DNA of 64,000 nucleotides, taken from contig NZ_FRBN01000002.1 in the NCBI RefSeq assembly GCF_900142625.1, positions 124,001 to 188,000 of the forward strand. The letters run 5' to 3'. Below, in pieces: positions 46,140 to 55,516 of this stretch; positions within the stretch are counted from its first letter, which is position 1, and each line of letters begins with the position of its first letter. This stretch comes from Roseovarius marisflavi (GTDB lineage Bacteria > Pseudomonadota > Alphaproteobacteria > Rhodobacterales > Rhodobacteraceae). Below the pieces are notes generated by a model. The model did not search any database. It worked only from the letters and a program-made list of their open reading frames with translations, and was not told where the DNA came from. The position numbers were made by a program, and so were the translations under genes.

Positions 46140-47096
46140 ATGACCCTGACGACGGCCCGGCTGCAAGCGATCCTGAGCGAGATCACGGACCTCGCCCGCG
46201 CCAGCGACAGCCCCGGCAAGGTTGCCGATTACATCCCTGAACTGGCCTGTATCGACCCGCGCCAGTTTGCCATCGCCCTTGCCCGCCCCGGCAAACCGAC
46301 GCTTGTGGCGGGCGATGCGGCGGTGCCATTTTCGATTCAATCGGTATCAAAGGTGTTCATGCTGGCGCTTGCGCTTGGCAAAATGGGGGATCGCCTCTGG
46401 GCCCGTGTGGGGCGCGAACCCTCGGGGCAAGCCTTTTATTCCATGCTGCATCTGGAGCTTGAAAAGGGCCGCCCCCGCAACCCTTTCATCAACGCGGGCG
46501 CGATTGTCACCACTGACGCGGTGCTGCAAGGCGCAAGCCCGAGCGAAGCGCTTGGGGCGCTGCTGCGCTTTGTCCGGGCGGCGGCGAATGATGACGATAT
46601 CCACATGAACGAGCGCGTGGCACAATCCGAGATTGCCACAGGACACCGCAATTTCGCCCTGGCGCATTACCTGTTGTCGCATGGCAATCTTGCCAATACG
46701 CCCGACCTGACGCTTGGCACCTATTTTCACCAATGCGCGGTTGAGATGACTGCGGCGCAGCTGGCCAATGCCGGGCTGTTTCTTGTCGGCGGATCAGACG
46801 CGCCGCGCCTTGTGTCGCCACAGCGTATCCGCCGGATCAACGCCCTCATGATGACCTGCGGCCATTACGACGGGTCGGGCGATTATGCCTATCGCGTCGG
46901 TCTTCCGGGCAAAAGTGGCGTGGGCGGTGGCATCCTGAGCATCGTGCCGGGGGTTGCCTCGGTCGCGGTCTGGTCGCCGGGCCTTAACCACTATGGCAAT
47001 TCCAAGCTTGGCACCGAAGCGATGGAACGCTTTGCGCGGCTCACCGGCTGGTCGGTCTTCGGACCAACAGCGGCGTCCGGTCAAACGGGCGGATGA
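46140..47096 (+). CDS. glsA: Glutaminase
   Basis: A 318-residue serine-dependent beta-lactamase-fold glutaminase that releases glutamate and ammonia from glutamine. The catalytic pair Ser68 and Lys71 is in QSVSKVF, and NAGAIVTTD and the GKSGVGGGI loop are present. Length is normal for the family. Its ATG abuts the hisH stop, so it is embedded in the his operon between hisH and hisA, an unusual position. Confidence 0.9.
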   Translation: MTLTTARLQAILSEITDLARASDSPGKVADYIPELACIDPRQFAIALARPGKPTLVAGDAAVPFSIQSVSKVFMLALALGKMGDRLWARVGREPSGQAFYSMLHLELEKGRPRNPFINAGAIVTTDAVLQGASPSEALGALLRFVRAAANDDDIHMNERVAQSEIATGHRNFALAHYLLSHGNLANTPDLTLGTYFHQCAVEMTAAQLANAGLFLVGGSDAPRLVSPQRIRRINALMMTCGHYDGSGDYAYRVGLPGKSGVGGGILSIVPGVASVAVWSPGLNHYGNSKLGTEAMERFARLTGWSVFGPTAASGQTGG

Positions 47097-47117
47097 GAGA
47101 CCGATCCGCCCAGGGGC

Positions 47118-47510
47118 TTACCTGACCTTTTTCCAGGTCCCGCCGTCACGGCAGATCCCGAACACACAACCACTGACCTTGAGCGTATCACCGCTGAGTT
47201 TGAGCTTGGAACTATAGGTCTTGTCGCGGTCCGGCGAATAAACCTTGCCCTTGTAAGAGCCGCCGCCGGTGTTCTTGGTTTCGGAGATGATGTTGCGGCC
47301 GATGTTCTTGCTCGCCATCTCTTTACCGGACGAATCATAGGACTTCACCAGCGTGCCACAGAGGGTGGCACCGCAGGGCGCGACCTGGATCAGGCCCGAA
47401 TTGCCATTATCATCGGCCGTCGTGCGCCATGTGCCCTCAAGCGGATCAGCGGCGGCGGCCATGCCTGCGCTGAACATGATCGCGGCTATGGTGAGTACAA
47501 GTTTTTCCAT
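47118..47510 (-). CDS. DUF2147 family periplasmic protein
   Basis: A 130-residue protein with a Sec signal peptide (cleavage near residue 21, [11 protein letters not shown]). The core [19 protein letters not shown] and [14 protein letters not shown] is DUF2147, a small secreted beta-barrel-type protein of unknown function. Its orientation opposes the flanking his genes, so it breaks the operon. Confidence 0.85.
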   Translation of the reverse strand: MEKLVLTIAAIMFSAGMAAAADPLEGTWRTTADDNGNSGLIQVAPCGATLCGTLVKSYDSSGKEMASKNIGRNIISETKNTGGGSYKGKVYSPDRDKTYSSKLKLSGDTLKVSGCVFGICRDGGTWKKVR

Positions 47511-47651
47511 ATTTTCAATCCTCCCGGTTGTCTCGTAAGGTGGCTTTTCCCGACTAACCTTACAATTGCCTTACCCCTGCCCCCTGTCCACATTGCAATT
47601 CGGGTTTGGCCTGTGCAAAAGGCCGTGACGTTACGACAGAAAGCCAAAAAC

Positions 47652-48371
47652 ATGATTCTTTACCCCGCCATCGACCTCAAAGACGGCAAGGCCGTGCGCC
47701 TTGTGAAGGGCGAAATGGATCAGGCCACCGTGTTCAACGATGATCCCGCCGCACAGGCGCTCGAGTTCGTGAACGCCGGCTGCGAGTGGCTTCACCTTGT
47801 CGATCTCAACGGGGCCTTTGCCGGCGAGCCGGTCAATGCCGCCCCGGTCGAGGCGATCCTTGAGCGCTGTCGCGTACCCGCCCAGCTTGGCGGAGGCATC
47901 CGCGACATGGCGACGATCGAACGCTGGCTCTCCAAGGGGCTTGCCCGGGTGATCCTTGGCACGGTGGCGGTGGAAAACCCAAGCCTTGTGCGCGAGGCCG
48001 CGCGTGCCTTTCCCGGCCAGGTCGCGGTTGGCATCGATGCGCGCAATGGCCGCGTCGCCACCAAGGGCTGGGCCACCGAGACCGATGTGATGGTCACCGA
48101 TCTGGCGAAATCCTTTGAAGACGCGGGCGTTGCCGCGATCATCTATACCGACATCAACCGTGACGGTGCGATGAAAGGCCCCAATGTCGAGGCCACCGCC
48201 GCGCTTGCCAATGCGGTCTCGATCCCCGTTATCGCAAGCGGCGGCGTCAGCTCTCTGGACGATCTGATCGCCCTCAAGACTTGTGGCGCGCCGCTTAACG
48301 GGGCGATCTCGGGGCGCGCGCTTTATGACGGCGCGCTTGACCTGAAAGAGGCGCTTGCCGCCCTGCGCTAG
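47652..48371 (+). CDS. hisA: Phosphoribosylformimino-5-aminoimidazole carboxamide ribotide isomerase
   Basis: A 239-residue TIM-barrel isomerase of histidine synthesis. The catalytic Asp8 is in [17 protein letters not shown] and a second Asp in [13 protein letters not shown] start at 47652 gives the family's usual first residues. It has its own upstream region because a minus-strand gene separates it from glsA. Confidence 0.95.
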   Translation: MILYPAIDLKDGKAVRLVKGEMDQATVFNDDPAAQALEFVNAGCEWLHLVDLNGAFAGEPVNAAPVEAILERCRVPAQLGGGIRDMATIERWLSKGLARVILGTVAVENPSLVREAARAFPGQVAVGIDARNGRVATKGWATETDVMVTDLAKSFEDAGVAAIIYTDINRDGAMKGPNVEATAALANAVSIPVIASGGVSSLDDLIALKTCGAPLNGAISGRALYDGALDLKEALAALR

Positions 48372-48377
48372 CGGTTC

Positions 48378-48397
48378 CCCCCGGCCGGTGCCGGGGG
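48378..48397. terminator. Stem-loop between convergent hisA and DUF302 genes
   Basis: A perfect 7-bp stem, CCCCCGG and CCGGGGG, with a 6-base loop, seven bases after the hisA stop and eight before the convergent DUF302 stop. It can act on both strands. Confidence 0.65.
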
Positions 48398-48405
48398 CCT
48401 CGCCA

Positions 48406-48861
48406 TTATTCGCCTGCGGCCTTGCCGGTCAGCTTGCCCAAAGCGCCGGTCATCGTCTTGATATATCCCGCATCCTCGGAAATGCCGCCAAGATCGCCAA
48501 GCATCTCCTTGGGGTCTTCATAGGCCAGCCAAGTTTGGCCCGCGCCATCCTGATAGACCAGAACTTTGAGCGGCAGGAACAGCCCCGCAACCGCGTTATC
48601 CTGAATGGCAGGCGTGCCCAGCTTGGGGTTGCCAAAGATCAGAACCTGCGCCGGGGCCAATTCCATATCAACCTTGGCAGCACCTGCCGCATGATCGACG
48701 CGGGCAAAGACCGTCGCCCCGGCCCCGGTCACGGCGGCCTCAAGCCGGTCCATGGTTGTCGCCACATCGCCCGACGAGCGGACCTTGACGATATCGTCAT
48801 TGCTGGCAAAGGCCGGCAAAGCCGCAACACAGACCGCAACAGCCGCAAGAAAACGCTTCAT
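48406..48861 (-). CDS. DUF302 family periplasmic protein
   Basis: A 151-residue protein with a signal peptide (MKRFLAAVAVCVAALPAFAS). The DUF302 core with ALDRL-like TTMDRLEAAVTGAGATVFAR, VLIFGNPKLGTPAIQ and VLVYQDGAGQTWLAYEDP is present. ATG 48861 has AAGGAG upstream, so the preceding in-frame ATG at 48882 is rejected. The function of this family is not known. Confidence 0.85.
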   Translation of the reverse strand: MKRFLAAVAVCVAALPAFASNDDIVKVRSSGDVATTMDRLEAAVTGAGATVFARVDHAAGAAKVDMELAPAQVLIFGNPKLGTPAIQDNAVAGLFLPLKVLVYQDGAGQTWLAYEDPKEMLGDLGGISEDAGYIKTMTGALGKLTGKAAGE

Positions 48862-48961
48862 CGTAAACTCCTTCAATTTCAAAACTTATCGGTCTTACCC
48901 TCTGGCATGTAACTACATTTGGCCATAAACATCAGCGTGAAAACACTGTAACAGCGATAAT

Positions 48962-49726
48962 ATGCTCAAAACCCGCATCATACCCTGCCTCGACGTGGCC
49001 GATGGCCGCGTGGTCAAAGGCGTGAACTTTGTCGATCTGGTCGATGCCGGCGATCCGGTCGATGCCGCCCGCGCCTATGACGCGGCGGGCGCGGACGAGC
49101 TTTGCTTTCTCGACATTCACGCCACCCATGAAAACCGCGGCACGATGTTTGACGTGGTGCGCCGCACCGCCGAGCAATGCTATATCCCCCTCACCGTCGG
49201 TGGCGGCGTACGCAGCGCCCAGGATGTGCGCGCCTTGCTGCTGGCAGGCGCCGACAAGGTAAGCTTCAATTCCGCCGCCGTGGCCGATCCCGACGTGGTC
49301 GCGCGCGCCGCCGATCAGTTCGGCAGCCAATGCATCGTCGTCGCCATCGACGCCAAGACCGTCGCGCCCGGTAAATGGGAAATCTTCACCCACGGCGGGC
49401 GCAAACCCACCGGCATTGATGCCGTCGAGTTCGCGCGACTGGTGGCCTCCAAAGGCGCCGGTGAAATCCTGCTCACCTCGATGGATCGCGACGGTACCAA
49501 GCAAGGCTTCAACCTGCCGCTGACACGCGCGATCTCGGATGCGGTGGATATCCCGGTGATCGCCTCGGGCGGCGTCGGCACACTCGATCACCTTGTCGAA
49601 GGGGTGACCATCGGCGGCGCATCTGCCGTGCTGGCCGCCTCGATCTTTCACTTCGGCACCTTCACCATTGCCGAGGCCAAGGCGCATATGGCCGCCGCAG
49701 GCATCCCGATCAGGATTGGCGCATGA
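48962..49726 (+). CDS. hisF: Imidazole glycerol phosphate synthase, cyclase subunit
   Basis: A 254-residue TIM barrel that closes the imidazole ring. Catalytic Asp11 is in [15 protein letters not shown], and a second catalytic Asp is in [11 protein letters not shown]. It works with HisH, encoded 3 kb upstream. Its stop overlaps the hisE start by 4 bases. Confidence 0.97.
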   Translation: MLKTRIIPCLDVADGRVVKGVNFVDLVDAGDPVDAARAYDAAGADELCFLDIHATHENRGTMFDVVRRTAEQCYIPLTVGGGVRSAQDVRALLLAGADKVSFNSAAVADPDVVARAADQFGSQCIVVAIDAKTVAPGKWEIFTHGGRKPTGIDAVEFARLVASKGAGEILLTSMDRDGTKQGFNLPLTRAISDAVDIPVIASGGVGTLDHLVEGVTIGGASAVLAASIFHFGTFTIAEAKAHMAAAGIPIRIGA

Positions 49727-50037
49727 CCCTCGACGAACTTGCCAAAACCATCGCCGCTCGCGCCACTGCCGATCCTGACTCCAGCTGGACCGCGCGCCTT
49801 CTGGCCAAGGGCCCGGAAAAATGCGCCGAGAAATTCGGCGAAGAGGCGGTCGAGGCGATCATCGAGGCGGTCAAGGGCGATAATGCGGGCCTGACATCCG
49901 AGGCCGCCGATGTGCTGTTTCACCTGCTGGTGATGCTGCAATCGCGCGATATTGCCCTTGCGGACGTCATGGCCGAGCTTGCACGCCGCCAGGGCACCTC
50001 GGGCCTTACCGAAAAAGCCTCTCGACCCAAGGGATAA
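49723..50037 (+). CDS. hisE: Phosphoribosyl-ATP pyrophosphatase
   Basis: A 104-residue all-helical pyrophosphohydrolase for step two of histidine synthesis. The MazG-like metal site motif [17 protein letters not shown] and [13 protein letters not shown] are intact. It overlaps hisF by 4 bases. Confidence 0.95.
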   Translation: MTLDELAKTIAARATADPDSSWTARLLAKGPEKCAEKFGEEAVEAIIEAVKGDNAGLTSEAADVLFHLLVMLQSRDIALADVMAELARRQGTSGLTEKASRPKG

Positions 50038-50039
50038 TC

Positions 50040-50330
50040 ATGATCCGCCATATCGTTTTCTTCAGCGCCGCCAATCCCGATGACGTGGACCAAATCCACG
50101 ACGGCCTGATGATGCTTGCCGAAATCCCGCATGCGCACCACTTCGAGGTGGGCCGCAACCTGCAAAGCGACCCCATCGCCGGGGACCGCGTCGATCTGGT
50201 TGTTTACGCTGAATTTGAAGACGACGCGGCCATGGCCGCCTACAAGGCCCATCCGATCTATGCGGCCTGCATCGCCCGCGTCCGCCCGCTGCGCGAATTG
50301 CGCATTGCCGCCGATTTCAAGGCAAGCTGA
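50040..50330 (+). CDS. Dabb-family stress-responsive barrel protein
   Basis: A 96-residue protein starting MIRHIVFFSAANPDDVDQIH, with VYAEFEDDAAMAAYKAHPIY, the pattern of dimeric alpha-beta barrel (Dabb) proteins. It starts 3 bases after hisE, so it is co-transcribed with histidine genes. No activity can be assigned. Confidence 0.85.
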   Translation: MIRHIVFFSAANPDDVDQIHDGLMMLAEIPHAHHFEVGRNLQSDPIAGDRVDLVVYAEFEDDAAMAAYKAHPIYAACIARVRPLRELRIAADFKAS

Positions 50331-50340
50331 TCAAACCCAC

Positions 50341-50398
50341 ATTCTTCTTGGCAAAAATACTCCGGGGGAGTCCAGGAAAATTCGGCGAATTTTCTTGG
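50341..50398. repeat. Intergenic palindromic repeat, copy 3, with adjacent short motif
   Basis: A 27-base palindrome with one imperfect pair, centred on ATTCGGCGAAT (50372-50398), similar to the 29-base copy at 25193-25221. The preceding 50341-50371 is the reverse-strand relative of the motif at 29491-29522. It fills the gap between two convergent gene ends. Confidence 0.75.
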
Positions 50399-50417
50399 AT
50401 GGGGGCAGCGCCCCCTC

Positions 50418-50891
50418 TTAAAGCTTCGACGAAATCACCCCGGTGTTAAAACCGCCCATGCGCAATTCGCCGAACAGCCGCTGATATTCTATCTTGGGAC
50501 AGCGGTCCATGATCACATCCACCCCGCGCGCCCGTGCGACCTTGGCCGCCTCGGCATGCTCCACCCCGATCTGCATCCAGATCGTCTTGAGCCCCGGAAA
50601 AGCCGCAAGCGCCTCATCCACGATCGGCGGCACATGCTCTGAGCGGCGAAAGATATCCACCATGTCCACATCGCCCTCGATATCACCAAGCGTCGCCACG
50701 ACTTTCTGACCAAACAGCATCTGACCGGCATGGCCGGGATTGACCGGCACCACCCGGTATTTCTTGAGGGTCAGGTATCGCGCCACGTAATAGCTTGGGC
50801 GCACCGGGTTCATCGACACGCCCACCACCGCCACGCGCCGCGTGCGGGTCAGGATCTCGCGCAGATGGGAATCACTATATGTCTCGCTCAT
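50418..50891 (-). CDS. CoA-binding (Rossmann) domain protein
   Basis: A 157-residue protein of the YccU type, starting MSETYSDSHLREILTRTRRV. The Rossmann core VAVVGVSMNPVRPSYYVARY and GVDVIMDRCPKIEYQRL is that of CoA_binding_2. The family binds CoA in vitro, function unclear. ATG 50891 is chosen over an in-frame one at 50918. Confidence 0.85.
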   Translation of the reverse strand: MSETYSDSHLREILTRTRRVAVVGVSMNPVRPSYYVARYLTLKKYRVVPVNPGHAGQMLFGQKVVATLGDIEGDVDMVDIFRRSEHVPPIVDEALAAFPGLKTIWMQIGVEHAEAAKVARARGVDVIMDRCPKIEYQRLFGELRMGGFNTGVISSKL

Positions 50892-51127
50892 GGCGCGTAG
50901 AAAACCATGAAACTGCACCGGGCAAAAGCCGGAAAACGCGCCAGAAAAAAGCGCCCAAGCAAAAGCCTGGGCGCCAGTCGCGGAACGAGGGACAGTGATG
51001 TGAGGCGCTGAGGTTCCAGATCAACGCCTCTGATAGGTATCTAGGTACGATTCCCACAATAAAAAGGCCTTGTAATATAGCTGTGAACATGGCGTTAACA
51101 ATTTTCGCGGCCAAAACGCGCGTTGAG

Positions 51128-51445
51128 TCAGTCAAAGATATCCTCTACCACATCCCAGATTTCTTCCAGCACCCGCCGCCCGAAGGTCTTGCGCGATTTG
51201 CGGGATTTCCGGCTGCGCCGCTCGGCGTGCTCAGAGCTGGGCCGGGGGCCACAATCCTGGCGTGGCAGGGGCATCGGCCGCCCTCGCCCCGTGGGCGCGC
51301 CAGAGCGTGTCACCGGCTTGTGCAGCGCCTTCATCTCGTGCAGCGGCGCACCGCAACTGGCACAGATCAATTCATGTCGGCCCCGGTCAAGGACGAGCGC
51401 CGCGCGGGTGCTGCAATAACTGCATGTGGCGATTTTTGGTGTCAT
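51128..51445 (-). CDS. Zinc-ribbon protein with basic C-terminus
   Basis: A 105-residue protein starting MTPKIATCSYCSTRAALVLD. The N-terminal four-cysteine zinc ribbon (CSYC and CASC) is followed by a Pro/Arg-rich linker, a highly basic RKSRKSRK stretch and an acidic end EEIWDVVEDIFD. The mix of zinc ribbon and basic region suggests nucleic acid contact, but this is inference. It is divergent from the membrane protein gene at 51560. Confidence 0.65.
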   Translation of the reverse strand: MTPKIATCSYCSTRAALVLDRGRHELICASCGAPLHEMKALHKPVTRSGAPTGRGRPMPLPRQDCGPRPSSEHAERRSRKSRKSRKTFGRRVLEEIWDVVEDIFD

Positions 51446-51559
51446 GGCCCTGATATCGGGCAGATGTGGAGGATTTCCAACCCCTGCGGGCCAAAACTTT
51501 CGCGCCTGCCCGCGCGGCGTGCTATGATTGTGCCATTCAAAGCACAAGGATTTCAGCCA

Positions 51560-52489
51560 ATGACCGATCTGCCAGACAGCCCCCTTCCGCCGCAACCGCC
51601 AAGCTTGCAACCCGGCCCTCAGGATTTGCCGTTTGACGTGGATCTGCGCAAGTTGAACCTTGGCGTGGGCTATGTGGCGCTGCTGTTGCCGGTGTCGCTG
51701 GCGCTGGTCACGCTCTTGACCAACACCTGTTTCAACGCTTCGATCAGCCATTATTATTACAGTCGGCTGGGCGGTGACATCCTTGTCGGCGCGCTAAGCT
51801 TCATCGGCTTGCTGCTGATGTTCTTTTACGGCTTTCGCACCACCAACCGGCTCGGTTGTCTCGGCTATGGCAAGATTGATATCGTGCTTCTAAAGCTCGC
51901 AGGGCTTGCCGGCATTATGGTGGCGTTTTCGCCCACCACCGGCTCGGGCTGTGCCTATGACGGCGCCGAGGTGGCGCGGGTCTTTTTGACGCAGGCACAG
52001 GGGTCCGAGGGGTTCCACCCGCCTGGCGGCACGGTAAGTGGCACGATTTCCTATGATTTCTGGGCCAGTTTCCCGATTTTTGGTGGCCCCGAGAATGTGC
52101 CGACCCTGCTCAAGGCGCTGCATTTTGGCGCCGCCGGGGTGATGTTCTCCATCCTTGGCTATTTCTCGTATTTCGTCTTCACCCGCGAGAATTCACCCGC
52201 CGCGCGTGCGCCCGGCAATCGCAAGGACCGGCGCAATATCTGGTATCGCGCCCTTGGCCGGGTGATCTTCGGGGTGGTGGCCGTGCTGGCAATCAAGGGC
52301 GCTCTTTTGGGGCTTGTCCTGCCCGCGGCAATGGCCGAATCCATCGCCGCCTTTTGGGACAGCCTGCGCCTGACATTCGTCGGCGAGAGCATCGGGTTGA
52401 TCAGCTTTGGCTTTAGCTGGATGATCAAGGGCCGATTTATCTATGCCTTCGAGGATGCCGCCGCGATGCCTCAGGGGCGCGTAGCGTAG
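51560..52489 (+). CDS. Integral membrane protein of unknown function
   Basis: A 309-residue membrane protein. A Pro-rich cytoplasmic N-terminus (PLPPQPPSLQPGPQ) is followed by about six or seven helices, including VGYVALLLPVSLALVTLLT and VGALSFIGLLLMFFYGF. The loop NASISHYYYSRLGGD is distinctive. I do not recognise a transporter signature. It overlaps the end of the convergent rlmB gene by 19 bases. Confidence 0.75.
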   Translation: MTDLPDSPLPPQPPSLQPGPQDLPFDVDLRKLNLGVGYVALLLPVSLALVTLLTNTCFNASISHYYYSRLGGDILVGALSFIGLLLMFFYGFRTTNRLGCLGYGKIDIVLLKLAGLAGIMVAFSPTTGSGCAYDGAEVARVFLTQAQGSEGFHPPGGTVSGTISYDFWASFPIFGGPENVPTLLKALHFGAAGVMFSILGYFSYFVFTRENSPAARAPGNRKDRRNIWYRALGRVIFGVVAVLAIKGALLGLVLPAAMAESIAAFWDSLRLTFVGESIGLISFGFSWMIKGRFIYAFEDAAAMPQGRVA

Positions 52490-53247
52490 AGCGCCACCGC
52501 CGCCGCGTTCGAGACATTGAGCGAGCCGAAATCGCTGGCAAAATCGATCCGCACAAGCGCGTCAACGCTTTCGCGGGTCTTCTGGCGAAGCCCCGGCCCC
52601 TCGGCCCCAAGCACAAGCGCGACGGGGCGGTCACGCCGCCCCTCGACGGCGGCCTCGATGGTGGTCTCAGCCTCGCCCGCCAGCCCCAGAACGATGTACC
52701 CCATGCCCTGAAGCTCGGTGATGGCATCGGCCAGGTTGCGCACCCGCAGATAGGGCTGGCGCTCAAGCGCGCCGCTGGCGGTCTTGGCCAGAGCGCCGGT
52801 TTCAGGCGCGGCGTGATGGCGCGGGGCAATCACGGCGCGCGCGCCAAAGACCTCGGCCGAGCGCAGGATCGCGCCCACGTTATGCGGATCGGTCACCCGG
52901 TCCAGAAGCACCACGCGCGGCGCGCTCAGCCCGTCGCCAAGACAGACCTCCTGCAGGCTGCCCCAGGCCAGCGGCTTGACCTCAAGCGCGGCCCCCTGAT
53001 GCACCGATTGCGGATCAAGCGGCGCGGTGAATTTGCGCGGATCGACGATCTCTGGTTCGACGCCAGAGGCGGCAATCGCTTGCGCCAGCTTGTCGGCGGC
53101 GTTGCGCGTCACGATCAGCTGAAGCTTTTCGCGCGCCGGATTCTCCAGCGCGTCACGCACCGCATGCAGCCCGAAAAGCCACACAGTCTCTGCCGCAGCC
53201 GCACGTTTGGACTGTTCTTTATCGATCACCCAGCGGGGTTTTTTCAT
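52471..53247 (-). CDS. rlmB: 23S rRNA (guanosine-2'-O-)-methyltransferase
   Basis: A 258-residue SpoU-family methyltransferase that modifies G2251 in 23S rRNA. The three SpoU motifs are present: LDRVTDPHNVGAILRSAEVF, LVLGAEGPGLR and LNVSNAAAVALY. The N-terminal substrate-binding domain begins WLFGLHAVRDALENP. The adjacent tRNA-Tyr is divergent. Confidence 0.93.
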   Translation of the reverse strand: MKKPRWVIDKEQSKRAAAAETVWLFGLHAVRDALENPAREKLQLIVTRNAADKLAQAIAASGVEPEIVDPRKFTAPLDPQSVHQGAALEVKPLAWGSLQEVCLGDGLSAPRVVLLDRVTDPHNVGAILRSAEVFGARAVIAPRHHAAPETGALAKTASGALERQPYLRVRNLADAITELQGMGYIVLGLAGEAETTIEAAVEGRRDRPVALVLGAEGPGLRQKTRESVDALVRIDFASDFGSLNVSNAAAVALYATRP

Positions 53248-53383
53248 TGGTCTGGTGCCTCTTTCCTCAGGGCGGCGACAATGCGACGCCCCGCAGCCGC
53301 TTGCAAGGCATTTTCCGGTTGACGGGTCGGCGCGGCGCTTGTAATCAGCCCTCCACGTCAGGCGCGTTTTTCGCCGGACAAGT

Positions 53384-53467
53384 GGGCGACAGGCCGCAAG
53401 GTGTGGCAGGGGACTGTAACTCCCTCGCGGAGACGCACGCCTGGTTCGATTCCAGGGTCGCCCACCA
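53384..53467 (+). tRNA. tRNA-Tyr (GTA)
   Basis: A class II tRNA with acceptor GGGCGAC/GTCGCCC, D-arm GCC...GGC, anticodon arm GGGGACTGTAACTCCCT with anticodon GTA, an extended variable arm (CGCGGAGACGCACG) and T-arm CCTGGTTCGATTCCAGG. Discriminator A and CCA are encoded. Confidence 0.95.
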
Positions 53468-53533
53468 TTTACTTTCTTAACAGTGATTTAGAACGCGAGA
53501 CTTCCCGGTGCGACAAACTGGTGAGGCAACCGC

Positions 53534-53860
53534 ATGCGTCACGCAGCTTATCTAAGCACTTCAAGACACGGAATTTTTTACTTCCGCCTCCCCATTCCCT
53601 CTGAATTGCACCCGGTAGCCGCGATCCGCGCTAACGACAGTACCGCGGACTTGTGCTGGCGCAGCTTTTGCTCACGCAGCCTCTCCTCGCACTTGCAGCG
53701 GGATTTTTGTTTAGATGCCGATCGCATCAGCAATGCGGTCATTCAACATGGCCATCAGACACAACTCCAAACCGCACTCTTTCTACATGGTGACGGAACG
53801 AGAATGGAGAAGGACGAAATGGGCCATCGCTGCAATTGGATCGATGTCTGGATTTGTTAA
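53534..53860 (+). pseudogene. Integrase N-terminal remnant next to tRNA-Tyr
   Basis: An open frame whose first 30 residues (HAAYLSTSRHGIFYFRLPIP, then SELHP) resemble the N-terminal SAM-like/DUF6538 start of alphaproteobacterial tyrosine integrases (typical pattern: YL..R.G.YYFR..IP..L). The rest reads as Cys/Ser/His-rich low-quality sequence and ends at 108 residues, so the core and catalytic domains are missing. It starts 67 bases after the tRNA, where integrases of tRNA-borne islands usually lie. The surrounding spacer 53468-53856 holds nothing else I can support. Confidence 0.45.
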
Positions 53861-54183
53861 GACGCGCTAACATGCGTGATATACAAAACTCTCGATCCAT
53901 TCGCCTTTCTTTGCCTGTCAGCCAAGCGTTGCCTAGCCGCTTCAAGTTTCAAATATGCAATGTCCAGTTGGAGCCTCGCCCGTTCACGTTTATCATAGAG
54001 CCGCCTCACAATTGAGCCAGGATTTCCAATCGCAGTCAGACCGCGTTGGCTGGCCTTTGGAAACCATGTTCTCACTTCGCGCTGCGCTAGGCTCCAAGAT
54101 CTGTCTGCATCAAGATAGCGTTGATAGGTCAACAGGAGAACGCGACGTCTAGTTTCAAGATTAGCGTACATTTGTCTTCTCAC
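53857..54183 (-). CDS. Hypothetical helical protein
   Basis: A 108-residue frame rich in Arg, Leu and Gln, with a predicted long helix (YDKRERARLQLDIAYLKLEA, then ARQRLADRQRK). No family is recognised. GC is lower than the main chromosome. It sits between the integrase remnant and cbpM, on the same strand as cbpM. It might be spurious; a coding call rests only on length and plausible composition. Confidence 0.4.
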   Translation of the reverse strand: MRRQMYANLETRRRVLLLTYQRYLDADRSWSLAQREVRTWFPKASQRGLTAIGNPGSIVRRLYDKRERARLQLDIAYLKLEAARQRLADRQRKANGSRVLYITHVSAS

Positions 54184-54227
54184 TCACTTTGTTTCGGTCC
54201 GAGTATGAGATCAAGGTCTGACAATCC

Positions 54228-54584
54228 CTAGTGGTCACCAGCTGTTTCTTCCGAACTGCCATGAAGACCGTGGTATTTCTCAACGACGGTTCGGCGCACA
54301 TCATCAGGCTGCTCCGAAAGTGCCTCCTTCAGGGCCCGCAACTCTCGACGTGTCTGATGCAGACGATCGATAAGGGTAAGAACAACCGGAAGCACATCGG
54401 TCGAGAGCGACATGTCCTTTTTTAAATCGCACAGAAGTCGGACGCGGGCGATGTCTACATTGTCGAAAACCGGCCCTGCTTCACCATGAGCGGGACGCAC
54501 CCAACCTTCGCGCACCCAGAACCTTAAATCTCGCAGCGTCACGCGCTTGACGCGTGCAACAACCATATGTTCATCGAAATTCAT
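54228..54584 (-). CDS. cbpM: Chaperone modulator CbpM
   Basis: A 118-residue MerR-like helical protein starting MNFDEHMVVARVKRVTLRDL, with FWVREGWVRPAHGEAG and a C-terminal coiled-coil (LTLIDRLHQTRRELRALKEA). CbpM inhibits the J-domain of CbpA. The ATG overlaps the cbpA stop by 4 bases, the standard cbpA-cbpM arrangement. It is preferred over an in-frame ATG at 54635. Confidence 0.85.
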   Translation of the reverse strand: MNFDEHMVVARVKRVTLRDLRFWVREGWVRPAHGEAGPVFDNVDIARVRLLCDLKKDMSLSTDVLPVVLTLIDRLHQTRRELRALKEALSEQPDDVRRTVVEKYHGLHGSSEETAGDH

Positions 54585-55516
54585 GTTTTTCTCCGCAATT
54601 CTTCTCGGGGATCGAAACCGGCATGATCCCGCCAACGAGACGCAAGATCTTCCATCTGATCATCGATTTTGTCCGGCAACACTATCTTAAGGCGAACAAA
54701 CTGATCTCCGGCTGTACCATTACCCGTTTTGACCCCTTTCCCCTTAAGGCGCAGTCGGCGACCAGAGGAGGCACCTTTCGGGATCGTCATGGACACCGCC
54801 CCAGAGATCGTTGGCACCTCGATCTTTGCACCAAGGACCGCTTCGTCAAAGGTGATTGGCACCTCGACCTCGATGTCATTACCGTCGCGCACAAAGACCT
54901 GATGGGGGCGGACGTTGACGGTCACGAACGCATCGCCTGCCGGTCCCTGCCCAATACCCGGAGCCCCCTTACCGCGCAGGCGAAGGGTCTGGCCATCCTT
55001 TAACCCGGGAGGAATTGAGATCTCAATCCCGTTCCCATCAGGCATTGTGACGCTGCGCCTTGCGCCAAGAGCGGCCTCGATAAAATCAATGTCGAGGTGG
55101 TAGCGTACATCGTGGCCGCGCGCATTAAACTCTTGCCGATAACCTCCAGCGCTGCCGCGCTGGCGACGGCCAAAAAGATCTGAGAAAATATCAGACGCAT
55201 CTTCGAAACCGCCCATGCCCGAGTTGGGGTCATACCGCCGCCCGGCATCCTGACCGGCGTAGTCACGGTAATATTGTCTTTCAGCGCGCTCTTGACCGCT
55301 TGCGTCAATTTCCCCGGCGTCGAAGCGTTTGCGTTTTTCCGGATCACTTAACAGATCATTGGCTGCCGCAACGGCTTTGAATTCGGCCTCTTTGCGGGCA
55401 TCGTCGGGGTGTAGGTCAGGGTGAAGCGCCTTTGCGAGTTTGCGGTAAGCCTTTTTGATCTCGTCCTGCGTGGCCGTCCTTTTTACGCCTAGCACCTTGT
55501 ATGGATCTTCATTCAT
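54581..55516 (-). CDS. cbpA: DnaJ-class co-chaperone CbpA
   Basis: A 311-residue class II J-protein. The J-domain is at residues 5-68 with HPD at 32-34 and the start DPYKVLGVKRTATQDEIKKA. A Gly-rich linker follows, then the two-part C-terminal substrate domain (LDIDFIEAALGARRSV; VRPHQVFVRDGNDIEVEVPI; VRLKIVLPDK). The zinc domain of DnaJ is absent, as expected for CbpA. It forms an operon with cbpM. Confidence 0.9.
   Translation of the reverse strand: MNEDPYKVLGVKRTATQDEIKKAYRKLAKALHPDLHPDDARKEAEFKAVAAANDLLSDPEKRKRFDAGEIDASGQERAERQYYRDYAGQDAGRRYDPNSGMGGFEDASDIFSDLFGRRQRGSAGGYRQEFNARGHDVRYHLDIDFIEAALGARRSVTMPDGNGIEISIPPGLKDGQTLRLRGKGAPGIGQGPAGDAFVTVNVRPHQVFVRDGNDIEVEVPITFDEAVLGAKIEVPTISGAVSMTIPKGASSGRRLRLKGKGVKTGNGTAGDQFVRLKIVLPDKIDDQMEDLASRWRDHAGFDPREELRRKT

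Noticed and set aside
53715..53870. A 51-residue plus-strand frame (MPIASAMRSFNMAIRH...) inside the integrase remnant
   Set aside because: Too short, no ribosome site, and no similarity to known small proteins; could be the out-of-frame continuation of the decayed integrase but I cannot show it.
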